Program-made: the position numbers and the translations under genes
Notes under the pieces: generated by a model
Told to the model about the DNA's origin: nothing
Databases searched by the model: none
What the model saw: the letters and a program-made list of their open reading frames with translations, nothing else
Origin: Planctomycetaceae bacterium
GTDB taxonomy: Bacteria; Planctomycetota; Phycisphaerae; Phycisphaerales; SM1A02
Assembly: GCA_027490145.1 (NCBI GenBank)
Contig: JAIXYQ010000005.1
Coordinates: 60,365-124,364 of the forward strand
Direction: 5' to 3'
Length of the DNA stretch: 64,000 bases
Shown here: positions 7,705 through 15,983 of the stretch, one piece after another
How the letters are laid out: every line of letters begins with the position of its first letter
Numbering within the stretch: the first letter of the stretch is position 1

Positions 7705-8487
7705 ATGCCTGTCCGTGGAGACCTTCATCGGCACGTGCAACGTCTGAAGCATTCAAGGCCACTTGCGATCCTTGCACTGCTGCTGGCGTCCTGCGGCACA
7801 ACGAGGCCGACCGAGCAGTCGCGTGTCGACGGCCCATCCGTCGCGCCGGTCGCCGTGGATCGGCACGACTCGGTGGCGTCGGGTCCGGCCCCCATCCAGC
7901 TCGGGGCCATCGCCGTCGACCGCACCGCCGGGTCGGTGCGCGTGCCGGGCGTCGTTGCCTTGCGTGAAGGTTGGCTTGAGCAGGCCGTCTGCCAGCAGGG
8001 CACTCGCGATCACGAGTCGCTCGTCACCGTCTCGATGCCGCCGAGTTCGATCCACGCGGCGTTGCTCCTTGCGGGGCTCCAGCCGGGGCGACCGGGGCAC
8101 TGGCGCGTGCGTGATGATGGATCCTTGGAGCTCGTGCCGCCCACGGGCGAAGCGGTGCTCATCGACGTCGAGTGGCGCGATGCATCGGGAACCGAGCAAC
8201 GCTCCCCGCTCGTCGACTGGGTCAAGACCGGTGGTGCTGCTGCGCCCGGTTCGTTCGTCTTCGCCGGCAGCGTCATGCGTGATCGCGCCGCGGTTCCGTA
8301 CGCGGCCGATCAATCGGGAAGCGTGGTGGGGCTGGTCACCTTCGGTGACGAACCCGTCGCGAGCGTGGCCGTGGTGCCGGACCGCGCCGACATCGCCGAG
8401 CCATCGTTGATGGCCTGGACCGAGCGCATGCCGCCCGAAGGCACGACGGTGACGATCGTCATCCGACGCGCTGCGCCTGCGCGCTGA
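7705..8487 (+). CDS. YdjY-like lipoprotein
   Basis: The 260-residue product has a lipoprotein signal: with the ATG at 7705 the lipobox LLAS-Cys puts the acylated cysteine at residue 30. In-frame alternatives are an ATG at 7645, giving an unusually long n-region, and a GTG at 7735. Residues about 60-180 match YdjY-type domains found in many planctomycete lipoproteins: AVDRTAGSVRVPGVVALREG, then ESLVTVSMPPSSIHAALLLAG, then PTGEAVLIDVEWRDASG and DWVKT. Its function is unknown; it is probably envelope-located. A terminator-containing leader lies upstream and could regulate it. The ABC ATPase gene follows 85 bp downstream with its own promoter. Confidence 0.8.
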   Translation: MPVRGDLHRHVQRLKHSRPLAILALLLASCGTTRPTEQSRVDGPSVAPVAVDRHDSVASGPAPIQLGAIAVDRTAGSVRVPGVVALREGWLEQAVCQQGTRDHESLVTVSMPPSSIHAALLLAGLQPGRPGHWRVRDDGSLELVPPTGEAVLIDVEWRDASGTEQRSPLVDWVKTGGAAAPGSFVFAGSVMRDRAAVPYAADQSGSVVGLVTFGDEPVASVAVVPDRADIAEPSLMAWTERMPPEGTTVTIVIRRAAPAR

Positions 8488-8560
8488 GCTTCGTGACCTC
8501 CAAGCGTTCCGACCGTCCCTCCGTTCCGCCATTCGAAAGGCGCCTTCCGCGCCGCGTGCG

Positions 8561-8566
8561 TACGAT
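8561..8566 (+). promoter_or_regulatory. -10-like TACGAT, leaderless promoter of the ABC ATPase gene
   Basis: TACGAT ends 6 nt before the ATG at 8573. The intervening CGGGGC is not a Shine-Dalgarno at usable spacing. Confidence 0.5.
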
Positions 8567-8572
8567 CGGGGC

Positions 8573-9304
8573 ATGGAGCGACGGACCGAGCATGCCGCCT
8601 CGTTGCGCGGCTTGACGAAGACCTACTTCCGACCCGATGGATCGGTGTTGGTCGAAGCGCTGAAGGGCGTCGACCTGGACATCCCGTACGGCCAGTACGT
8701 GGCGATCATGGGGTTCAGCGGTTCAGGCAAGAGCACGCTGATGAACCTGCTGGGCTGCCTGGATCGGCCCACGTCGGGTGCGTACTACCTCGACGGGATC
8801 GACGTGGCCACGCTGCCGGATGATGAACTCAGTGCGGTCCGCGGTCGACGGATCGGCTTCGTCTTCCAGGCGTTCAACCTGATCAGTGAGCTCACCGTCG
8901 TGGAAAACGTCGAGGTGCCGCTCTTCTACCAGCGGTTGCCGGCTCCCGAACGCAGGGCGCGGGCCATCGAGAGCCTGCAGCGCGTCGGACTCGGGGACCG
9001 GCTCGGGCATCGTCCGAGCCAACTCTCGGGCGGCCAGCAGCAGCGCGTGGCGATCGCGCGTGCGCTCGTGACCAACCCGGCGATCCTGATGGCGGACGAA
9101 CCGACGGGCAACCTCGACACCGCCACCGGCGAGTCGATCCTCGCGCTGTTCGAGGCGCTGCATGAGCAGGGCCTCACGCTCATCATGGTCACGCACGATG
9201 ACCGGATCGCCGGGCGATGCGAGCGGGTGGTTCGCCTGCGTGACGGTTCGATCGAGAGTGATCGGGCGGGTGGTCGCGTGGCCTCCCCGGGGAACCCCGC
9301 GTGA
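8573..9304 (+). CDS. ABC transporter ATP-binding protein, LolD/MacB type
   Basis: The 243-residue ATPase has Walker A GFSGSGKST at residues 47-55, Q-loop VFQAFNL, signature LSGGQQQRVAIARAL, Walker B ILMADEP followed by TGNLDT, and the H-loop VTHDD. The subtype features (LNLLGCLDRPTSG-like spacing, EPTGNLD) match the LolD/MacB/FtsE branch, which powers lipoprotein release, macrolide or peptide export, or cell-division permeases. No cognate permease is adjacent, so the partner must be encoded elsewhere. Its stop overlaps the GTG start of ruvC by 4 bp (GTGA), so the two are likely co-translated although functionally unrelated. A TACGAT -10-like hexamer lies 6 nt upstream. Confidence 0.93.
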   Translation: MERRTEHAASLRGLTKTYFRPDGSVLVEALKGVDLDIPYGQYVAIMGFSGSGKSTLMNLLGCLDRPTSGAYYLDGIDVATLPDDELSAVRGRRIGFVFQAFNLISELTVVENVEVPLFYQRLPAPERRARAIESLQRVGLGDRLGHRPSQLSGGQQQRVAIARALVTNPAILMADEPTGNLDTATGESILALFEALHEQGLTLIMVTHDDRIAGRCERVVRLRDGSIESDRAGGRVASPGNPA

Positions 9305-9786
9305 GGCTCGTGGGCATCGACCCGGGCCTGCTCCGCACCGGCTACGCGGTGATCGACGCGAGTCGTCCCATGGCGCCCTGCCTGATCGAGGCCGGCTTGA
9401 TCAGGTTGCCGCCGAGATCCAGCGTGGCCAGCCGTCTTGTCCAGCTGCACGATGATCTCGCGGAGCTCCTGTCCGAGCACGAGCCCGGGATCGTCTCCGT
9501 CGAGGAGGTCTTCGTGAACGCCAAGTTCGCACGCACCGCCGTGACCATGGCCCATGCGCGCGGGGTGGTGCTGCTGTGCGCGCAGCGGGCAGGTGCACGC
9601 CTGGTGGAGCTGGCACCCGCCACGATCAAGAAGGCCATTGCCGGCAACGGACAGGCCACCAAGGCGCAGATGCAACGCGCCGTCGCCGCGCAGTGCGGCC
9701 TGGCCACGCCTCCCAAGCCGGCTGACGTGGCCGATGCGATCGCCATCGCCCTGTGTGCCTGCCTGCGGGGCGCACGGGGGCGCTGA
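9301..9786 (+). CDS. ruvC: Crossover junction endodeoxyribonuclease RuvC
   Basis: The 161-residue protein resolves Holliday junctions by paired nicking within the RuvABC system. The RNase H-fold acidic residues are visible: Asp7 (GIDPG), Glu68 (SVEEVF) and Asp142/Asp145 (ADVADAIAIA). The length matches the family norm. The GTG start overlaps the end of the ABC ATPase gene (GTGA), indicating translational coupling. ruvA and ruvB are not in the window. The identity is secure from the motifs. Confidence 0.95.
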   Translation: MRLVGIDPGLLRTGYAVIDASRPMAPCLIEAGLIRLPPRSSVASRLVQLHDDLAELLSEHEPGIVSVEEVFVNAKFARTAVTMAHARGVVLLCAQRAGARLVELAPATIKKAIAGNGQATKAQMQRAVAAQCGLATPPKPADVADAIAIALCACLRGARGR

Positions 9787-9828
9787 CCGGGCCCGACCTC
9801 GTTGGCCCGGTCGTGCCCGACTCGCCGA

Positions 9829-9834
9829 TAGAGT
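9829..9834 (+). promoter_or_regulatory. -10-like TAGAGT, leaderless promoter of trpE
   Basis: TAGAGT ends 6 nt before the ATG at 9841. No Shine-Dalgarno is present. Confidence 0.5.
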
Positions 9835-9840
9835 TCAGGC

Positions 9841-11361
9841 ATGCCAAGCATGACCCACGGTGTCATGACGTGCGCCCGTCGCCTGACGAGCGACCAGCTG
9901 TCCCCGGTCCTGGCGTATCGCCGGCTGGTCGCGGCCGACGATCGCCTGGCCCCGAGCTTTCTCTTCGAGAGCGTGGAGCAGGGCGGTCAGGTCGGACGCT
10001 TCAGCCTCATGGGCGCGCGCCCCATGCTCGAAGTGATCGCGCGCGGCCAGGACGTCACGATCCGGCGTCGCGGCCAGGCCGATGAGCGGCGGACGGTGGC
10101 CAATCCGCTCGATGTGCTGCGTGAACTCACGCCCGCGGGGACGCCGGTGCATCAGGGGCCGGTGCCGGCGTGCTTCCATGGCGGATGGGTCGGCTACTGC
10201 GGCTTCGATGCCGTCCGTTGGCTGGAGCCCGGCAAGCTGCCGTTCGCCGCGGCGCCCCTTGATGATCGTCGGCTGCCTGACCTCCACATGGGCCTCTACG
10301 GCGAGGTGGTGGTCTTCGATCACGTGACGAAGTCGATGATCGTGTGCGCTTCGGCACCGCTCCGTGGTGACCCACGCGATGCGACGCTGGCGCCCGCGCT
10401 GGCCGTCGAGATCGATCGCATCGAAGCGGCGATCGAAGCGGATTCGGTGCGGCTGCAGCCCGGGCGCATCGACGATGACGCCAACGCGCCGCCGAGTCGC
10501 CCCGTCTCCACGACGACGCCGCCGGGCGCGTTCCGCGCGGCCGTCGAGCGGGCGAAGGAGTACATCCGCGCGGGCGATGCCTTCCAGGTCGTGCTGAGCC
10601 AGCGCTTCGAGCGCACGACCACGACCGATCCCTTCGACCTCTACCGGATGCTGCGCGTGGTCAACCCGAGCCCGTACCAGGCGTACCTGCAGGCCGACGG
10701 CTGCATCCTGGTGGCGAGCAGCCCCGAGATCCTCTGCCGCGTTCGTGGCGGCGTCGTGACCAATCGTCCGCTCGCAGGGACCCGTCGTCGCGGCCGTGAC
10801 GACGCCGAGGATGCGCGACTCGAGGCCGAGCTCCTGGCCGATGCCAAGGAACGCGCCGAACACGTGATGCTCGTCGACCTGGGCCGCAATGACCTCGGCC
10901 GCGTCAGTGACGTGGGCAGCGTCCAGGTCAAGGCGTGCATGGACATCGAGCGTTACAGCCACGTCATGCACATCTCGAGCACGCTCGAGGGCTCGCTGCG
11001 GCCGGGGCTCGATGCCTGGGATGCGTTGCACGCGGCGCTCCCGGTCGGCACCGTGAGCGGCGCGCCGAAGGTGCGGGCGATCCAGATCATCGACGAGCTC
11101 GAACCCGTGCGGCGTGGTCCCTACTCCGGTGGGCTCGGCTGCGTGGGATGGAACGGGGATCTCGACATCGCGCTCACGCTGCGCACCATGGTCGTGCCCA
11201 CCGCGCAGCATGATGCCGCCCGTGGCACCTGGCGTGTGGACCTGCAGGCGGGAGCGGGCATCGTGCTCGACAGCGATCCCGCGGCCGAGGAGGACGAGAC
11301 CGTCAACAAGGCCGCGGCACTCGGGCGTGCCATCGAGCTGGCCGAACGAAGCTTCGCCTGA
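9841..11361 (+). CDS. trpE: Anthranilate synthase component I
   Basis: The 506-residue chorismate-utilising enzyme forms anthranilate from chorismate, with ammonia from the glutamine amidotransferase TrpG, in the first committed step of tryptophan synthesis. The N-terminal domain includes FLFESVEQGGQVGRFSLMG. The catalytic domain has YIRAGDAFQVVLSQRF, VASSPEILCR, NRPLAGTRRRG, DLGRNDLGR, PVGTVSGAPKVRAIQIIDELE and YSGGLG. The GDAFQVVLSQRF motif favours TrpE over PabB. trpG, trpD and trpC are not adjacent, so this is a detached trp gene. The predicted mRNA is leaderless, which leaves no room for a leader-peptide attenuator. Confidence 0.94.
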   Translation: MPSMTHGVMTCARRLTSDQLSPVLAYRRLVAADDRLAPSFLFESVEQGGQVGRFSLMGARPMLEVIARGQDVTIRRRGQADERRTVANPLDVLRELTPAGTPVHQGPVPACFHGGWVGYCGFDAVRWLEPGKLPFAAAPLDDRRLPDLHMGLYGEVVVFDHVTKSMIVCASAPLRGDPRDATLAPALAVEIDRIEAAIEADSVRLQPGRIDDDANAPPSRPVSTTTPPGAFRAAVERAKEYIRAGDAFQVVLSQRFERTTTTDPFDLYRMLRVVNPSPYQAYLQADGCILVASSPEILCRVRGGVVTNRPLAGTRRRGRDDAEDARLEAELLADAKERAEHVMLVDLGRNDLGRVSDVGSVQVKACMDIERYSHVMHISSTLEGSLRPGLDAWDALHAALPVGTVSGAPKVRAIQIIDELEPVRRGPYSGGLGCVGWNGDLDIALTLRTMVVPTAQHDAARGTWRVDLQAGAGIVLDSDPAAEEDETVNKAAALGRAIELAERSFA

Positions 11362-11378
11362 AGCGACGCGCGCCGCCT

Positions 11379-12302
11379 TCAGTCCAACGGGATGGGATCG
11401 TCATCCACGCGATGCCGTCGCACGCGCGGCGTCGCCTCGACCTCGGCGGACGTGTGCGGACGGGGTCGCCGCGTGCCATCCCAGTCAGGGTCGAGATCGG
11501 GAGGCGGGTCGAGCCCTTCGAGCAGCCCGGCAGCCTGCGACACGCGACTGGCGCGATCCACGAGCACGAAGAGTGCGAACACGAGCGCCACCAGCCCGAT
11601 CACGACGAGCACGGCGGCCAGCGACTGGAGGCGCTCGCCGGCAGCACCCCCGATGGCCAGCGACAGCGCCCGGACCAACGGCACCTGCGTGATGCCGATG
11701 CACCCGGCAATCATGGCGGGCAGCGCAAGATCGTCGAACCACTCGGCGGCGGGGAGCAGCATGCGGGTCCACAAGGATTTCACGATGACCAGCAGCCCCA
11801 CGAGCTGCAGCCCCACGATCGCGAGCGCGACCGCCTGCACCAGGCTGACGATCTCGGGCCCGAATCGGGTGCCGCCCATGAGGATGGACGACACGATCAA
11901 CAGCGCGCACGCGCAGAGCTCGGCGATCGTGACGCCACGGATCATGGGGCGCCATCGCGCCAGGGCAGGGTGCTTGAGCCATCCTTCGCGGTCCATCCGC
12001 CACCAGCCGATGGCCCGTTTGCCCGCCAAGCCGAGTAAGCACAGCCCGGTGAACGCGGGCCAGTACGAGGTCGCGGCGCAGGTGCCGACGATGGCCGTCA
12101 TGCCGGCCGCGCGCCACAGCACCTCCAGGGCCTCCCGGAAGCTGGTTTCAGGTCCTCCCTCGCCGGTCACGCGCGCGCGGATGGGCGGCAGCACGTCGCC
12201 GCACTCCGGACATTGCACCGCCCCGGGGTTGCCGCCGCAGTCATGGCCGCAGCTGGGGCAGGGGCGGTTCCGGTGGGTCGGGCTTTGAGGGCGATGTGCC
12301 AT
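11379..12302 (-). CDS. Zinc-ribbon membrane protein of unknown function
   Basis: The 307-residue product begins with a zinc ribbon at about residues 15-37 (CPSCGHDCGG, then CPECGDVLPP). The middle, about residues 60-250, carries at least five hydrophobic segments likely to span the membrane (for example CACALLIVSSILMGG and LVVIGLVALVFALFVLVD). The C-terminus is charged and Asp/Arg-rich (DLDPDWDGTRRP, then VRRHRVDDDPIP). Zinc ribbon plus multi-spanning membrane architecture is frequent in Planctomycetota and uncharacterised. It is divergent from the S41 protease gene and converges on trpE with 17 bp between stops. The frame stays open far upstream of the chosen ATG, but that part is only a shadow of the protease gene. 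Confidence 0.78.
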   Translation of the reverse strand: MAHRPQSPTHRNRPCPSCGHDCGGNPGAVQCPECGDVLPPIRARVTGEGGPETSFREALEVLWRAAGMTAIVGTCAATSYWPAFTGLCLLGLAGKRAIGWWRMDREGWLKHPALARWRPMIRGVTIAELCACALLIVSSILMGGTRFGPEIVSLVQAVALAIVGLQLVGLLVIVKSLWTRMLLPAAEWFDDLALPAMIAGCIGITQVPLVRALSLAIGGAAGERLQSLAAVLVVIGLVALVFALFVLVDRASRVSQAAGLLEGLDPPPDLDPDWDGTRRPRPHTSAEVEATPRVRRHRVDDDPIPLD

Positions 12303-12343
12303 GTTCGGGTCGCTTGTCCTGAACCGGATCGGAGAATTGCCGA

Positions 12344-12349
12344 TAGAAC
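12344..12349 (+). promoter_or_regulatory. -10-like TAGAAC before the S41 protease gene
   Basis: TAGAAC ends 7 nt before the ATG at 12357. If that ATG is used the mRNA is leaderless. A second in-frame ATG at 12375 has GGAGG 4 nt upstream, so the start is not decided. Confidence 0.4.
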
Positions 12350-12356
12350 TACCACA

Positions 12357-14654
12357 ATGCCCCTTGGAGGCCCCATGCCCATGCTGCTTGCCTTGATCGT
12401 CGCGGTCGGTTCGATCTTCTCCGCGCCCGCCGTCCATGCCGGCGATGCCCCGACCGGCGCAGCAGCCTGGGCCGATGCGCTCTGGACCGCGGCCTTGGCC
12501 GATGACCAGGCCAAGGTCGAGGAGTTGCTCAAGGCGGCTCCGGCCGATGACTCGCCGGCGATGCAGAAGGTCCGCGACCGGGTGGCCGAGCGCGCCCGCA
12601 ACCATGAGACCCGTGAGTCGGAGCGCAAGGCCGACCTCGAGAAGCACGAGAAGGAGATGGGCGAGCACGTGGCGAAGGGCGAGCTCCTGAAGGCCCTCGT
12701 CGATGGCGCGAACATCCGCTACCTGCTGTCGGAGAAGGAATGGAAGCAGCGTGGGACCACGCCGGCCTTCCGTGAGCTGGTCACGACCGCGCTTGCCGAG
12801 GCGGCCAAGGCCGAGGCTGCGGGGGACCTGCTCTACGCTCAGGAACTGACGTTCCGTGCGAAGGTGCTCGTGGAGGACGGCATCGACCAGGAGACCTTCG
12901 AGCGCACCGAGCGCTCGCTCAACGACCTGAACGACCGCATCATGCTCATCGCCATCTACGCGCCGCGTGCCATGCACGCGCTGCGCGAGAGCGTGGCCAA
13001 GCGCGTCGACCCCGATGACGACTTCGCCGACTTCAGCGAGGACGCGGCCGACGACTGGAAGGAAGTGGTCGGTGGGATCTCGCGCAACCTCACGCTCGGT
13101 GCGCTCTCGGCCGCGGCCGAGGCCCACATCGGCGGCCAGGGGTGGGAGCCGCTCGTGCGTGGTGGCCTCGAGCAGGTCCGCCTGCTCGCCACCACGAAGG
13201 CCCTCGACGAGACCTTCCCCGAGTTGAAGGACCCGGCGGTCGTCGGGGTCTTCGTCCAGGAACTCGATGCACTCGCCAAGGCCAAGCCCGAGCGTGCCAG
13301 CGGCACCTGGGCGCGGGCGACGGTCGACACGATGCTCGAGGCGAACGACCGCACGATCAAGGTGCCGCACGACGTGCTGCTCCACGAGTTCGGCACGGGG
13401 GCGACCGAGCGGCTCTCCAAGGACCAGGGCGACGACTACTCGTCGATCATCTGGCCTGAGAACCTGCGACGCTTCAACCAGCAGCTCGAGGGCGACTTCG
13501 TCGGCGTGGGCATCCTGCTGCGCTACGACGACAAGCGCCAGCTCATGATCGCCAATCCGCTCGAGGGCGGTCCTGCCGCGCGTGCGGGCGTGCAGCCCAA
13601 CGACCGCATCATCGAGGTCAACGGCATGCCGACGGCGGGGTGGACCCTGAACAAGGCCGTCGAGACGATCACCGGCCCGGCCGGCAAGCAGGTCGTGATG
13701 AAGCTGCGCCGCGGTGAAGGCGACCAGGCCACGGACCTTGAGGTGCCGCTCATCCGCGAGCGCATCAAGATGCGCTCGGTGAACGGTTGGTGGAAGCGAT
13801 CGATCGACGAGGGCGGCACCCCCGAATGGGACTGGATGATCGATCCGGACGCGGGCATCGGCTACCTGCGCGTGACGAGCTTCAACGACGACACGCTCGA
13901 TGACATGGCCGACGCGATCGAAGCGATGCGCAAGTCGGGGCAGTTGCGCGGGCTCGTGCTGGACTTGCGGGGCAATCCCGGCGGGCTCCTGCCGGCGGCG
14001 GTCGACATGGTCAACCTGTTCGTGAGCCGGGGCCTGGTCGTCGAGGTGCAGGACCGCAACGGCCGGACCGTCGGCACGAACTACGCCAAGCCGAGCAAGG
14101 CGAAGCTGGCGGGCCTGCCGCTGGTCGTGCTCGTGAACCGTGAGTCGGCCAGCGCCAGCGAGATCGTGAGCGGTGCGCTGCAGGCGTACAAGGCCGGCGT
14201 CGTGGTCGGCGACCGCACCTTCGGCAAGGGCAGCGTGCAGACCGTGCAGCGCGTGGCGGATGGCCCGCGCCAGGCGGCCGTCAAGGTCACGCAGCAGTAC
14301 TACGCGTTGCCTCCGGCGGCACCCGGGCAGAAGGGGCGTCTGGTCCACAAGCGCTTGAACACCGGCGACTGGGGCGTGAACCCCGATGTCGTCGTGCGCG
14401 TGGGCCCCAAGCAGCAGGAGAAGGCACAGACCCTGCGCACGAAGGCGGACCAGATCGACGAGAGCGGCAAGGGCGCGAAGGATGAGCGTCCCAACCCCAA
14501 CGCGCTCATCGCGGAGGGTGTGGATGAGCAACTCGACCTGGCGCTCATGCTGCTGCAGGCGCGCCTGGCCACGGAGCCCGCCGTGGGGACGGCGGAGCGC
14601 CCCAAGCCCGTCCAGCCGGCGCTCTCGACCGACCGCGGTGCGCCGCCGAGCTGA
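12357..14654 (+). CDS. S41 family C-terminal processing peptidase with PDZ domain
   Basis: The 765-residue product has a signal peptide (MLLALIVAVGSIFSAPAVHA), a long charged helical N-terminal region (about residues 30-360), a PDZ domain at about residues 375-465 (FVGVGILLRYDD, NDRIIEVNGMPTAGW) and an S41/TSPc domain at about 490-690. Catalytic motifs are present: the serine region NRESASASEIVSGALQ and the lysine region GDRTFGKGSVQTVQ. Family members cleave exported proteins near their C-termini. It is larger than Escherichia coli Prc (682 residues) because of the N-terminal extension. An alternative start at 12375 has a GGAGG Shine-Dalgarno. It is divergent from the zinc-ribbon membrane gene. 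Confidence 0.92.
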   Translation: MPLGGPMPMLLALIVAVGSIFSAPAVHAGDAPTGAAAWADALWTAALADDQAKVEELLKAAPADDSPAMQKVRDRVAERARNHETRESERKADLEKHEKEMGEHVAKGELLKALVDGANIRYLLSEKEWKQRGTTPAFRELVTTALAEAAKAEAAGDLLYAQELTFRAKVLVEDGIDQETFERTERSLNDLNDRIMLIAIYAPRAMHALRESVAKRVDPDDDFADFSEDAADDWKEVVGGISRNLTLGALSAAAEAHIGGQGWEPLVRGGLEQVRLLATTKALDETFPELKDPAVVGVFVQELDALAKAKPERASGTWARATVDTMLEANDRTIKVPHDVLLHEFGTGATERLSKDQGDDYSSIIWPENLRRFNQQLEGDFVGVGILLRYDDKRQLMIANPLEGGPAARAGVQPNDRIIEVNGMPTAGWTLNKAVETITGPAGKQVVMKLRRGEGDQATDLEVPLIRERIKMRSVNGWWKRSIDEGGTPEWDWMIDPDAGIGYLRVTSFNDDTLDDMADAIEAMRKSGQLRGLVLDLRGNPGGLLPAAVDMVNLFVSRGLVVEVQDRNGRTVGTNYAKPSKAKLAGLPLVVLVNRESASASEIVSGALQAYKAGVVVGDRTFGKGSVQTVQRVADGPRQAAVKVTQQYYALPPAAPGQKGRLVHKRLNTGDWGVNPDVVVRVGPKQQEKAQTLRTKADQIDESGKGAKDERPNPNALIAEGVDEQLDLALMLLQARLATEPAVGTAERPKPVQPALSTDRGAPPS

Positions 14655-14779
14655 GATAACGCCGTGGGGCGTCCTGGTCGCCTGACCGGGGGCGCTGCCC
14701 GAGCCACTCCGAGCGCCGAGCGCGACGGGCCCGTCCTGAGGGCGGGGGGGCGGCGGCCTGCTCCGCACGTCGGTCGGTC

Positions 14780-14808
14780 TTGCCCCCGACGCGCGGTTCT
14801 CCTATAAC
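14780..14808 (+). promoter_or_regulatory. Promoter of the pdhABC operon
   Basis: TTGCCC (14780-14785), a 17-bp spacer and TATAAC (14803-14808) lie about 30 bp before the pdhA ATG at 14839. Confidence 0.6.
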
Positions 14809-14838
14809 TGACGGACTCTCCTTCGGTTGAGAGCCACC

Positions 14839-15981
14839 ATGAGCATGCTTTCCGAACCCTCGACTTCCCGTCCGTTCGATGTCCACGGCAAGCCCGGCGA
14901 GCGGACCTCCGCCCCGGCCACCACCGGTCGCCGCGACCCGGTCGACCCGGCGCTCTGCCGCCAGTGGCTGCGCGACATGCTGATGATCCGCGAGTTCGAG
15001 AATCGCTGCATGCAGCAGTACCAGGACAAGAAGATCGGCGGCTTCTGCCACATCTACATCGGGCAGGAAGCGATCGCCGTCGGCTGCACCGCGGCGGTGC
15101 GTCCCAACGACCCGATCGTGACGGCCTACCGCGACCACGGCCACGCGCTCGCGCGCGGCATGGCGGCGCGCCACTGCATGGCCGAGATGTTCGGCAAGAT
15201 CGGCGGCTGCGCCAAGGGCAAGGGCGGCTCGATGCACATGTTCGACCGCGAGCACCACCTCTACGGCGGTCACGGCATCGTCGGTGCGCAGATCCCGCTC
15301 GGGGTCGGCCTGGCGTTCGCCTGCAAGTACATGGACGAGGTCATCGATGGCCGTCCCAACAGCCGCGTGGCGCTGGCGTTCCTGGGGGATGGCGCGCTGA
15401 ACCAGGGCGCGATCCACGAGGCCATGAACCTCGCGGGGCTGTTCGACATCCCGTGCGTGATCATCTGCGAGAACAACGGGTACTCGATGGGCACGAGCAT
15501 CCATCGCGGCACCACGATGGGGCATGACATCATCTCCAAGGCCATCGGCTACGGCATCGACGGGTACGTCGTCGACGGCATGGACGTGCTCTCGGTCTAC
15601 CACGACATGAGCGCGATCGTCGAGAAGTGCCGTCGCGAGAGCCGCCCCGCGTTCGTCGACATGCGCTGCTACCGCTTCAAGGGCCACTCGATGAGCGACC
15701 CGCGCAAGTACCGCACGCCCGAGGAGGAGAACCAGTACACGAGCGACGATCCGATCGGCCGCCTGAAGCTGCACCTCGAGGAGCGGGGCGAGCTTCCCGA
15801 GGCCGTGCTGAAGGAGATGCAGAAGGAGATCCGCGACGAGGTCCGCGAGGCCATCGCCTGGAGCGAGGCCAGCCCCGAGCCGCCGATGTCCGAGCTCTAC
15901 CACGACGTCTTCGTCGAGCCGCATGGGCCGTTCAACGGCACCAGCCTGCCGCAGATGCTGCAGGGGAAGGACCTTCGCTGA
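14839..15981 (+). CDS. pdhA: Pyruvate dehydrogenase E1 component, alpha subunit
   Basis: The 380-residue product is the thiamine-diphosphate-binding alpha chain of the heterotetrameric E1, which decarboxylates pyruvate and transfers the acetyl group to lipoyl-E2. Diagnostic segments are GFCHIYIGQEAIAVG, YRDHGHALARG, KGGSMHMF, the ThDP motif GDGALNQGAIHEAMN...ENNGYSMGT (about residues 182-220) and YRFKGHSMSDP with the phosphorylation-loop-like YRTPEE. The pyruvate-type substrate is inferred from these motifs and the operon. The ATG at 14839 was preferred over an in-frame TTG at 14827. It is first in the pdhABC operon, with pdhB 2 bp downstream. No E3 gene is in the window. Confidence 0.93.
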   Translation: MSMLSEPSTSRPFDVHGKPGERTSAPATTGRRDPVDPALCRQWLRDMLMIREFENRCMQQYQDKKIGGFCHIYIGQEAIAVGCTAAVRPNDPIVTAYRDHGHALARGMAARHCMAEMFGKIGGCAKGKGGSMHMFDREHHLYGGHGIVGAQIPLGVGLAFACKYMDEVIDGRPNSRVALAFLGDGALNQGAIHEAMNLAGLFDIPCVIICENNGYSMGTSIHRGTTMGHDIISKAIGYGIDGYVVDGMDVLSVYHDMSAIVEKCRRESRPAFVDMRCYRFKGHSMSDPRKYRTPEEENQYTSDDPIGRLKLHLEERGELPEAVLKEMQKEIRDEVREAIAWSEASPEPPMSELYHDVFVEPHGPFNGTSLPQMLQGKDLR

Positions 15982-15983
15982 CC

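Noticed and set aside
9835..11211. A 458-codon minus-strand open frame
   Set aside because: It is antisense to trpE, with low-complexity composition.
12303..14768. Upstream extension of the zinc-ribbon membrane protein frame
   Set aside because: The frame is open but antisense to the S41 protease. The coherent protein starts at 12302.
14655..14779. RNA gene or small ORF between the S41 protease and pdhA
   Set aside because: The region is GC-rich with short imperfect stems, but no tRNA-like fold, T-tract or start with coding character.
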